A stretch of DNA of 64,000 bases from Pseudisothecium myosuroides. Its lineage: Eukaryota; Streptophyta; Bryopsida; Hypnales; Lembophyllaceae. The notes beneath the pieces were generated by a model. The model searched no databases. It saw only the letters and a list, made by a program, of their open reading frames with translations, and was not told the DNA's origin. The position numbers and the translations under genes were made by a program. Where the stretch lies: positions 9,489,296-9,553,295 of the forward strand of contig OX637292.1 of assembly GCA_951799445.1 (NCBI GenBank). Reading direction: 5' to 3'. The first letter of the stretch is position 1. Each line of letters begins with the position of its first letter. Positions 53,700 to 63,016 of the stretch are shown piece by piece.

Positions 53700-54704
53700 C
53701 CAGTTCTGAGATTGCTGTTGCTTGCCATTAAATATCATGACATTTAAATTTCTATTCCACAAAGTACAACGAATGCTTATATTTTCACAGTTTTCCCTAT
53801 TTCAAATACAAGGCGTAAGAATTTCATACCCACACGAAGAATCCATGTAGGTAGAAATTATTTGCAACTTCAAATTTTCTTTCATTGTTCCAGCAACCAT
53901 TAAATTTCATAACAATCAATTGGATTCGAATTCCATTTAATAAGTACAGCAATTGCCTCCTTTTTAATTGATATTTCTATTTCAATAGTTAAGGCAGAAA
54001 CTTGAATCCCACAAGGATTCTCCAAGTCGGAAAAAATTTGAACTTGCAACTTTTTACACCTCCTCCATTGCCATTAAATTTCATGACATTTGGATTCAAG
54101 ATCCACTAAGTACATCGGAATCAAGGCTTATTTTTTGTTTATTTTTCTCTTTCAAAAATGAGGGCAAGAAATTAATCTCCGCATGCATTCTCCAAGTGTA
54201 GATTATTTGGAACTTGTACGTTTTTTTCCCTCCTCGACTCGCCATTAAATTTCATGACATTTGGATTCAAGATCCACTAAGTACATCGGAATCAAGGCTT
54301 ATTTTTTGTTTATTTTTCTCTTTCAAAAATGAGGGCAAGAAATTAATCTCCGCATGCATTCTCCAAGTGTAGATTATTTGGAACTTGTACGTTTTTTTCC
54401 CTCCTCGACTCGCCATTAAATTTCATGACATTTGGATTCAAGATCCACTAAGTACATCGGAATCAAGGCTTATTTTTTATTTATTTTTCTCTTTCAAAAA
54501 TGAGGGCAAGAAATTAATCTCCGCATGCATTCTCCAAGTGTAGGTTATTTGGAACTTGTACGTTTTTTTCCCTCCTCGACTCGCCATTAAATTTCATGAT
54601 ATTTGGATTCAAGATCCACTAAGTACAATGGAATCAAGGCTTATTTTTTATTTATTTTTCTCTTTCAAAAATGAGAGCAAGAAATTAATCTCCGCATGCA
54701 TTCA
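53700..54704 (+). repeat. Satellite-like array; last ~630 bp are 171-bp units
   Basis: CCATTAAATTTCATGACATT begins units at 54071, 54242, 54413 and 54584, exactly 171 bp apart and nearly identical. Units upstream (from about 53728 and 53903) are recognisable but much more diverged. The array stops at the inserted transposon; the remaining base pairs of the last unit lie beyond 55504. Confidence 0.85.
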
Positions 54705-55503
54705 CTCGGGGGGGTCACTAGTGGTGCAGTAGAAAACTACGTGAGATAAAAAATAGGGTCAATTTAATTCATTGAAGGAAAAATTTATACTTTTGGTAGA
54801 TCTACTATAGCATTGGTAATATGTGCTTAGTGCATTTATAAAAAAAATAGGGTATGAAAAAATCCTTCATTTTTTAATATAGTAGAAAAAAAATAGGGTG
54901 TTAAACATTGGATACCCTTGAAATTCCTTAGTAGGTTCAATTTTCTAATTAATGGATTGGGGGGTTGGATGGGTGAATTGTTCTGAATTTGAATTAACTT
55001 CTAATTAAGCGCTTTAACTTAACTTAATTTGGTGGTTTAGGTGGGAAACAACTTAAACATTCGGGGGGTTGGATGGATGAGTTGTCTTGAACTTGAATTA
55101 AATTTTAATTAAGCGCTTTAACTTAACTTAATTTGGTGGTTTAGGTGGGAAACAATTCTAGTTCAAGCTGGGAGTTTCAATGGTACATTGCTGGTATTGT
55201 GTGTTGCATTGATACCACTTCCAATGTTCTGGAAAAAAATTTGCTTGCGTTATTGCTTTTGCAATGTGTTCACATTCCTTTTGGTATTCCATAGTTCTAA
55301 AATGTAGAAAAAAAATAGAGTGCCAAAAAATAGACTCTCCACCCATTTATAAAAAAAAATAGGGTGCTCATAAATACATGCTGGTAGCTTTTTATCTACC
55401 AATAGGGAGGGAAAAAAAGATGGGAGGTAGATAAATACCCCCCCATTAAATACCCCATTATCGCACATGGTTACTAAAATTTTAGGGGAGTGACCCCCCC
55501 GAG
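54705..55503. mobile_element. DNA transposon with 15-bp TIR and 8-bp target duplication, inserted in the satellite
   Basis: Perfect TIR CTCGGGGGGGTCACT (54705-54719) and its complement (55489-55503), flanked by TGCATTCA at 54697-54704 and 55504-55511. Length 799 bp, no transposase. Inside is a tandem duplication of 104 bp (54959-55062 and 55063-55156). An 8-bp target duplication is usual for hAT, P, Merlin or Zisupton elements; the ends do not fit the hAT consensus (C/T)A(A/G)NG, so the superfamily is open. Confidence 0.88.
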
Positions 55504-56590
55504 TGCATTCAAGATCCACTGAATGGCATGAATTTGAAAAAAAAGAATTTATTCATTTCACAAGATAGTATACATTTTCAATGAATTTAAATATTTAATT
55601 TTGGAAGTGGAATGATATACTGTTTATATGGAAGTGTGCGTACTGATATTATTATGTACTTGATTTATTAAATTAAGGAAGAACATGGAAGACCTCGTAC
55701 AGTGATGTGACACGATTGTATTTTAATATTCTCATTACTATGATTAGAATTTGCCAATCACGAAGTGTTGCACTTGCGATTGCTGCGATTGCTACGGGCT
55801 ACTCCATAATTTTGTTTTGCCAAATCATTAGCATTTAGTATGAGAGAAACTACTTACATTGAGCGCCCAATCATGCATTTTTAATTGTAACGTTGAACGT
55901 GCAAGTTATCATTGATTTCAAGTGCCCCAATGATTCATTTGAGATAAACCACTTACATTGAGCCGCCATGCATTCCAAATGATACCGCCCAACATAGAAG
56001 TCATCATTGTTTTGAAGGCCGTGCTTGTTGAAGTGGAAGGCAATTATGTTTGCATTATTTTTTTATAGTTATTATGGCTCATGATCACGAAGAGTATAAA
56101 GAGCTCAAAGAATTCAAAGAAGTTGAACTTGTGACTGAGTGTTCCTTACAGCATTTTAAAATAAATTTCTAAAACCGCTAGATAAAAGTATTACTTTGTG
56201 GCACCATGAATCCAATTTGGTCAATTCAAAAACAGGGTTTTCCTTTTTACACCCTACAATTTTTTTTTTAATGAAACCCCAATTAGGATTCACGACATAA
56301 AAACAATTTGGCCATGCCTCATACTTTCATGAACCAGAATTCTGTAAGACATAATTATAATTAATAAGCGTCCGTATGGACAAAATTTGTAGAAATAGCA
56401 AATATTTTGAACATTATTTATATTCAAACTTATGGTCGCATTACTGTCATGCTCATTTTTTCAAAATTCCTACGTACCAACTAAAAAAGGAATGGGCCAT
56501 GCCCGGTACTTCCATGAACTACAATTCAATAAGTCATAAAAATCATGCACGTTTGTATGGGAAAAATTTGTATAGTTTCGAAGTGTCCAT
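55504..56590. other. Continuation of repetitive DNA, no gene seen
   Basis: Two loosely repeated blocks (about 55833 and 55928, sharing ACTTACATTGAGC) and further sequence similar to the upstream diverged satellite. No coding evidence. Confidence 0.4.
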
Positions 56591-56700
56591 GTCGCTGCAT
56601 GGGAAGAAATTGCATATGGAAAGAAATTGTACATGGGAAAAAACTATATGGGAAAAAATTGCATATAGGAAAAAATTGCATCGAAGTATCCGTGTCGCTG
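56590..56700 (+). repeat. 18-bp minisatellite framed by a GTCGCTGCAT repeat
   Basis: About five units of the form TGGGAAAAAATTGCATAT lie between two copies of 'GAAGT(G/A)TCC(A/G)TGTCGCTGCAT' (56579 and 56675). It sits just upstream of the 5S rRNA copies. Confidence 0.65.
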
Positions 56701-56799
56701 CATCAGCGCGTCATGCAACGGGAGTCCCAAGTTCAAGGTGACCGCGGCGCTGCCTTGGGGTGGAAAAAGCGCCACTAAGAAAAAAATCTCCCGGTCGTG

Positions 56800-56807
56800 T
56801 TTAAATA
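56800..56807 (+). promoter_or_regulatory. TATA-like element of the 5S rRNA copy
   Basis: TTTAAATA lies 23-30 bp before the first 5S-like start at 56830. Plant 5S genes have a TATA-like box at about -28, so the position matches. It precedes only the truncated first copy. Confidence 0.5.
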
Positions 56808-56829
56808 GTTTTGCCTCGAATTTTTGCCG

Positions 56830-56910
56830 TGATGCGGTCATACCAAGGCTACTACACCAGATTCCATGAGAATTCTAAAGTTAAGCGCCGCGGGGCCAGA
56901 ATAGAATTGG
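56830..56910 (+). pseudogene. Truncated 5S rRNA copy (5' 81 nt)
   Basis: Matches plant 5S rRNA from its first base (TGATGCGGTCATACCAAGGC) through the box A region (AAAGTTAAGCGCC), then stops and restarts as the next copy. Lacks box C and the 3' stem. Confidence 0.85.
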
Positions 56911-57029
56911 TGATGCGGTCATACCAAGGCTACTACACCAGATTCCATGAGAACTCTAAAGTTAAGCGCCACGGGGCCGGAATAGAACTGGGATGGGTGA
57001 CCTCCCGGGAAGTCCTAGTGCTGCATCCA
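56911..57029 (+). rRNA. 5S rRNA, full-length but diverged, probably a pseudogene
   Basis: About 119 nt with all landmarks: GATGCGGTCATACC start, AAAGTTAAGCGCC (box A), GGGATGGGTGACCTCCCGGG and AAGTCCTAGTGCTGCATCC (box C and 3' stem). Compared with the usual land-plant sequence from memory, CCGGATCCC is CCAGATTCC and CTCCGAAG is CTCTAAAG, changes at CpG sites that break helices. No T-run terminator follows at once. The 81-bp upstream duplication means it has no TATA box of its own at -28. Confidence 0.85.
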
Positions 57030-59255
57030 ATGGGGAAGAAGGACCATTCTTTCTGGAAAAAAAAATTATTCCTAAACCAATAGGAAAAATGCGTTCACCT
57101 ATTATCCATTTTGTTCTGGCTTTTAACCTCTGAATGCCCAAGGCACCAAATATTGGTGTCCAAAATACATTGAAGTTAGTTTAAGAATTTCCAAGCTACT
57201 ATTCAGTCTGGGTACTTTTAAATTTTCAAGAACTTCTTTTCGAACTCTAGCTTTATCATTACATTTATTTTTTGGGAAGTAAATGATTATAAATTTTGAG
57301 GGATGTAGGAAAAAGGGTATTAAGGTATATTTGGAAAAACATCACCTTAAAAATTCATTCCCGAAAAATATGACCTTCACCTTCATATGTATATTTTTTT
57401 AGATTTGACAAATAAAGCTATCACCAGATTTTGGTGTCAAAAATACTTTTAAGTTAGAGTGAAAAGTACCAAGTTATTATTTTTGGTACTTACAAATTTT
57501 GAAATGGAGTGATATTTTCTGTGATGGAGTTGGGATATACTTTTTTTTCAAAAATGGGGAGGGGGTTAAGTGATGGAGTGATATTGCCAGAAGCATATTA
57601 AGAATTTAATCCCGAATATCATGAAAGCTAATGGAATTTTAAAAAAAAAATGCTTCTTAGTTTTTGAAATTCAATTCCAAATGTCATAGAATTTTTTGTC
57701 GTTTGGACGATGAAAAAAAATGTGGAAGTCCTAGATATCTCCATTGTACATAAACCCATGAGTCGTAATAAATCCATGAGTCGTAAAATAATACCACGTT
57801 GCCCTGAAAAAGAAAATGTACTAGTTTGAAATAAACTGCACATTACCTTCAAATCCGTAGCTGCATTGAAGTTACTATTCATTTTTATGTTGGGAACATT
57901 TACAACTTCCACATCCTTTCTTCCTTCTACAAATGCCAACAAATTCCATGACATTTGGGATGAGTTGCTGAAACTACTGGCATGGTTTATGTTTTTTATT
58001 TATTAGTTCATGTAGTATCCCTAAGAAACTGGCGCAAAAATTGAATGTGCGCGTACAATCTTAATGTTGGGAACATTTCGAAGTTGCACATTTTTGTCCT
58101 TCCTCCAAACGCACAGAAATTAATTGCACATTTGAGATCAAGTTCCAAAAACTATAGGGCATGCCATGGCTTCAAAGTCATTTGACGGAAGTAATTGTTA
58201 CCTAAACACTCCAATCTTACAAATGGGAAGGAAAAATACACATGTTCATAATTATGTTGGAAAAGATGTTTAAATTCTAAACTTGCAAGACATTCCTAAT
58301 AGAAGTTTATTATAGATGTCCATTTCAAATTTTAAGCATCATTCTTCAATTTATGCAATTTAGTTCTTCCGTAAATTTGGTTTTAAATGGCATGAAATAG
58401 AATTAATTCAATTCACTCATTCTAAAAGTCTAAGTGTGAGTCCTAAAATCACATCAAAGAGAAGGATTAAAAGGGCTGAAATTACTTTCACATTCTTTAC
58501 CATTGTTCACTTGGAATCTAACATTAAAATCTTTAAGTCTATAAATAATATTGTTTAATTTTATGTGGAAGACATTAAATCCTCCATTGAAAGTGGACTA
58601 TCTAGGACACAGTTTCTTCTTCTTTGGAGTAAATATAGAAAAACAAACCATGTCATGTACCTTGTTTAGGGTATAATTATCCTGAATCCCAAAATAACCC
58701 TAGAATGTCCTACGCTTCTAAGAAGTTTTTCTAAATTGGAAAGAAGTCAAAATTTTGATTATCCATACCTTAAGACAGGTTTTAGGATTGTTTTGTTTTG
58801 TTTTGTTTGTCACGTCGAGATCTCTTGGACCGTGCGTCCTCGGGTGGCGTGCTTGGTACCGTTGGAAAGCCCTTGGCGGGGAGGGGTGCACGGGCTTGGT
58901 TTTGTGGCGTTTGGACCTATGGTGGTAAAGTCATTAATTTATGAGATATATTTTTGGTTTTTTAAATGACTTTTATTTTGGTTTTGGCTGTGGCAACGGC
59001 ACAGGGCTACATTAGTTTGTATGAATTCTTTTTGAATTGCAACCATATAAAATCAAACTGCTTATGCTGAACATCACATTAGAAAATAGAACACAACAAT
59101 AATTATCTCTTACGGATTGAAAGATTATAGTGTTTGATTATGAGGGTGTTAAAATTGTGAAAGTGATTTGAAGTCTTTCAATCCTGTTTTCACATGTCAA
59201 AGCTAAAACATTGGTCACCCAAAAACTTGGTGGTTGAAGGGCCTAACATACATAA
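57030..59255. other. AT-rich repetitive intergenic
   Basis: The part at about 57590-58200 contains diverged units resembling the 171-bp satellite (phrases such as AATTCCATGACATTTGGGAT and GGGAACATTT). Otherwise no gene. A patch at 58805-58930 is GC-richer but has no recognised product. Confidence 0.45.
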
Positions 59256-59538
59256 CACTAGTAGAAAATCAGTGCCCAAATCAACAAAAAATCAACAAGT
59301 TTTTGTCAATTTGGGTATTGTATCGACCGTTTTCACACTTTTCTGTTGATTTGGCACTAGTTAACTAAATGGGCAAAATAATTTTGTTGATTCGGGTAGC
59401 ACAAGTCCAAAAGAACAAAAAAATTAATACTTTTTTGTTGATTTGGACAAAGGGGACCTCAAAATCAACACTTTTTTGTTAAAAAATGGTTACAAGTCGA
59501 TTTTTGAAACTATAGCAGACTTCAGAGGTCATTCAGGC

Positions 59539-59837
59539 ATAGAAAAATAACTTTTCTTCAAAATCTTTGAACTAAGAAAAGTTGCACAGTAAAACTAAGT
59601 TTCACCTCCAACAATCCTTTTGTAATTCAGAGCTTTTATAAGAAAGTTATGAATAAAAAACCAAGTCAGTGTTTGAAAATGTTAAACCAATTCTTTTTTA
59701 AACATTGCCTTGGTTTTTAATTCATAACTTTCTATCAAAAGCTCCAAATCACAAACCGTTTTTTGGAGATGAATCTTTACTTTATTTTCTAACTTTTCTT
59801 AGTACAAAGTTTAAAAACAAAAATTGATTTACTATGT
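59539..59837. repeat. Palindromic module in CACTA 3
   Basis: Arms CATAGAAAAATAAC...AAGTTATGAATAAAAAAC and the reverse complement ending ...GATTTACTATGTG, same length as the module in CACTA 1 but more diverged from it. Confidence 0.75.
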
Positions 59838-59941
59838 GAAAACGGCGTTCAAAGTCTACTGAAATTACACAAAAGAGGCATTTCCAATGTCTGAAGTACA
59901 TAAGTACCAAGAAGTACCCCTCATGTGCATGCAACATGAAT

Positions 59942-60008
59942 GGGTGGCTCAATGGTTTCAGTACCATGGCCTCCCAAGTGGGAGGTCCAAGGTTTGAACC
60001 TTGGACTT
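59942..60008 (+). other. tRNA-like pol III promoter segment inside CACTA 3
   Basis: GGTGGCTCAATGGTTTCAGT resembles an A box / D arm and GGTTTGAACCT a B box. The sequence around the B box (CCAAGGTTTGAACCTTGG) forms a T-arm-like hairpin. As in CACTA 1 no acceptor stem is evident. Confidence 0.5.
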
Positions 60009-60374
60009 GGCACATAGTGCCACGTGGGCTACCATGCGGCCAGTCTAGTTGGCGGGCTTCCAAGTGGGTAGTCCAGTTGGCGGGTTGCCACGTGGCACTA
60101 TTTTAATGATCAATTTTAATATTTGAAAAAATTGAAAATGAACCAATGAGGTGCTGCCACATGGCGGCCTCTTAATGGCCTTCGTTTGAAATTTGATTTC
60201 TTCAAAAATTTGTAAATGACCAAATCAACAAAAAAATTAACAAAAAAATTAACAAAAAAATTAACACTTTTCTGTTCAGAAGTGCCCAAATTAACTCGTC
60301 CAAATCAACAAAAAAATCAACACTTTTGTGTTGAATTTTTGTTAATTTGGTCACTAAATTTTCTACTAGTGTAA

Positions 60375-61130
60375 CTCCAATCAATTTATGACTTTTTAAA
60401 ATCTACTCTTCATTTTTTTTAAATGAATTTCTAATGTGATTTTTCCTCCAACATGTACTATATTTGAGGCTCATTCCCAAGAGCCCTCAATACTACATGA
60501 AGTCAAGATTGCACTCTACACACGTGCACGAAATCTTGAATGTTAAAATCACACTTACAAATTTCCAAAATCAAGTTTCTCAAGCTAAAACTAAGGTAAT
60601 CCCCCCCATAACCAACCAAATAAGGAATTTCGACATGATCTTCAGTAGTGAAGGTATGAATTGCAAATAAAATGGCAATTTTTTCGCTTGAATTGAAATT
60701 ACTATGAATTTTGGTAGGCATTAAGTTTCTCATACCCATGGGCAATATCTAGACTCTTCCAATTTTGATCATTCAATAACTTTTTACCTAAGCATTATTT
60801 GGATGATCTTGGGTATTGTGTTTGATTTGGCAAGAAATTTGCAATTCATGGAACAGAAATTCTGAGGAATTATTTTTTGTTTTCAAGGTTGGAACTATTA
60901 AATACATGACACACGTATGAAGTTTTGATTTATTTTTTTGGAAATAATCGCATTCTAAGAGTGGTCAGAAGTACGTGCACCTATAGGTCGGGATTGGGTC
61001 ACTGGTTACGAATGGGGGGGTTACCTTAAACTTCAAATTTTTTTTTTTCAAAAATATAAACTACTCAAAATAATAATTTGGTAAGATTTTATTGAACTTG
61101 AACAAAAATAATATCGTTTCGTTTGCTTCA
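60375..61130. other. AT-rich intergenic
   Basis: No gene or defined element seen; ends abruptly at the CpG-rich region. Confidence 0.4.
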
Positions 61131-61169
61131 AAACAAAAAAAAAGAAAAAAAGAAAAGAAAGGTTCGGTG

Positions 61170-61830
61170 ACGTACTTGAGGTTCGGGGATGTACCTGAGG
61201 TTTGGTGCCAGCTTGGGTTGGTCGTCGTCTTCAAGGAAGGCGGCGCCCTCGTCGACATCCAGAACGCCATCACCAGCGCCCAGACAGCCATCGCCAGCCG
61301 AACATCGCCTGCCGAAGGTTCTTTTTAGGCGATTTGTGGTTCTGTAGAGAAGGTGCGGTGGAGAGGCGGCCGTGAGTTTCACTGACTTGCGTGAGCGGGG
61401 GAACGAAGCGAGTGCTGGCATTTTGTCAGATTAATCTTCGAAAGCGGTGGTGATTTGCGTCAGGAGGGGAGCAGCATTACGAAGTGAGTTCGGGATTGCG
61501 TGAGACCGGTCCTGGAAACGGGTGGTGTGTATTTGGGTCGTTTCTTAGAATTCAGTGGTTCTGGAGTTCGTAGTGCAAGGGCGGGCGTGAGGGTGCGCCG
61601 AAATTTTGTCTGTCTCAGGCGTAGCTCGAGGGTTCAGGGTTTCAAGAAGCAACAGGTCGTTGGCGAGCGTGGTGTTGGCGAGCGTGGCGTTGGCGAGCGT
61701 GGCGATCGAGCGTTGGACTGCTTCGGACTTCTTCCTTATTTTGTGAGTTCTCATTCTCCAAATATGCAGTTGTTTTTTCTTTCTCCAATGTTTGCGATTT
61801 CTTTGCTTCGTCAACTGTCGCAGCACAGAG
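61170..61830 (+). promoter_or_regulatory. CpG-rich region, likely promoter / first exon of a host gene
   Basis: GC and CpG content jump sharply against the flanks. A strong donor, CAGAG|GTAAGTAAAT, lies at 61830/61831, suggesting the end of a plus-strand leader exon. On the minus strand a 75-codon stretch starting near 61421 ends at a donor-like CTCAG|GTACAT, so transcription could be bidirectional. A 15-bp unit TTGGCGAGCGTGG(T/C)G is repeated three times at about 61660-61710. No product recognised. Confidence 0.35.
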
Positions 61831-61843
61831 TAAGTAAATTCCC

Positions 61844-62992
61844 TGTTATACTCCCAAAAACCACTCTAAAGTATAACAAAATGACTCTAAAGATCGAACC
61901 CACGAGATTTTGTGAAGTGTCTAGCTCTATTTCGCTCCTAAGCTCAGTCAGGATCCAACTTCTACTTTCCGGTCCTAGATCTATAACCGGAAACACCAAA
62001 ACACAGAAAACTACGCCCAGACCTCTCTCTATCGCTTCCGGTTAATCCAGCTATCCGGTCCTGCAAAACTACCACAATCCAGGATCTTCTAACTTCCGAT
62101 CCTGGTATTCCCCTGGACCGATCCTTTCCGGTCCTCTCACACGTACTCTTACTCCAATCCGGTTTAGTTTAGCCTCTGTTTTACCATTAGAGGGTTCGCC
62201 GCTTGCTTTTGAAAGTGGCAGGCCCGCCACTCCTTCCGTGACTTATAGTGGCTGAAGACCCACTTCTCTATTCTACTACTTCCTACACTAGCTCGGATCC
62301 GGTTTGATCTCTCACAGCCACCCGGATAGCAATCCGGTTTGCAAGTCACACAAAGACCCCCCGTATGATCCTCTCATACTACAACGACCTTGATGCCAAG
62401 TTCCCTCCGTGCAAAGTTAGGTGGTTACAAGTGAACTCGTCCGTTCCAACATCAACTAAAGTTCTCCCGTTTACCAACTAGGGCAGCGAGACCTCACGGG
62501 AGATCGGACACTCAACCGGATTTCCTATCCAGAAGCTCTAGCGCGACTAAGGACTCCTTCCCTATCCGCCTAGCCTAACAACGGCTTTCTCACCCGGAAT
62601 CGTGAACTGTAGAGGTGCTGAGGAACTGAAATCCACTCCCAACACTTAGAATACCCACTCACATGCACATAAGAGCAAAACAACAATACCAAGGGGAGAA
62701 ATCTCTCTAGAATCTGCATACATCTTCCTAACTCCTCACCAAATAGTCCTACCACGCGCGGGAGAGATGTAAAACAAGAAGTCAATAGAAAACACACAAA
62801 AAACTCAAGAGAAAAGACTCCCAGTCTCCTTCGCAGAGACTGACTATTATACATTTTTAAAACTCAAAGTCAACAAAAAGGGCCCCAGAAAGTCCGCGTG
62901 GAACTTTCGGTCCCTGCCGAGCCGGTCAGACCGGAGAACATCCGATCCTAACCAGACAGATCGGGTCAAATCCGGTCCGGTCCATCCTAACA
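61844..62992 (-). mobile_element. Possible LTR of a retrotransposon
   Basis: On the minus strand it starts TGTTAGGATGGACCGG and ends GGGAGTATAACA, giving TG...CA ends with 5-bp TGTTA/TAACA inverted termini, 1149 bp. It lies 25 bp after the stop of the adjoining minus-strand ORF, the position of a 3' LTR. Against it: no polypurine tract precedes it, and no second copy is in the window. The stretch is full of CCGG sites. Confidence 0.3.
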
Positions 62993-63016
62993 AATATTTA
63001 CAAAACTAATTTCTAT

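Larger units (their letters stand above)
59256..60371. mobile_element. CACTA transposon 3 (non-autonomous, related to CACTA 1)
   Basis: Ends CACTAGTAGAAAAT ... ATTTTCTACTAGTG, 1116 bp, with exact target duplication TAA (59253-59255 and 60372-60374). Subterminal repeats CAAATCAACAAAAAA run at both ends. Inside are a 299-bp palindrome (59539-59837) and a tRNA-like segment (59942-60008), in the opposite order to CACTA 1, so the two elements are the same family in opposite orientation. No transposase. Confidence 0.85.

Noticed and set aside
56830..57029. 5S sequence as part of a Cassandra-type TRIM retrotransposon LTR
   Set aside because: Cassandra LTRs carry 5S sequence, but I found no second LTR copy, primer-binding site or polypurine tract nearby; a decayed 5S gene with its TATA-like box is simpler.
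59782..60063. 93-codon minus-strand ORF in CACTA 3
   Set aside because: It crosses the palindrome and the tRNA-like segment; the protein-like look comes from the tRNA-like hairpin.
61500..62045. 181-codon plus-strand ORF
   Set aside because: It reads across the putative splice donor at 61831 and into the LTR-like segment, so the two halves are unrelated.
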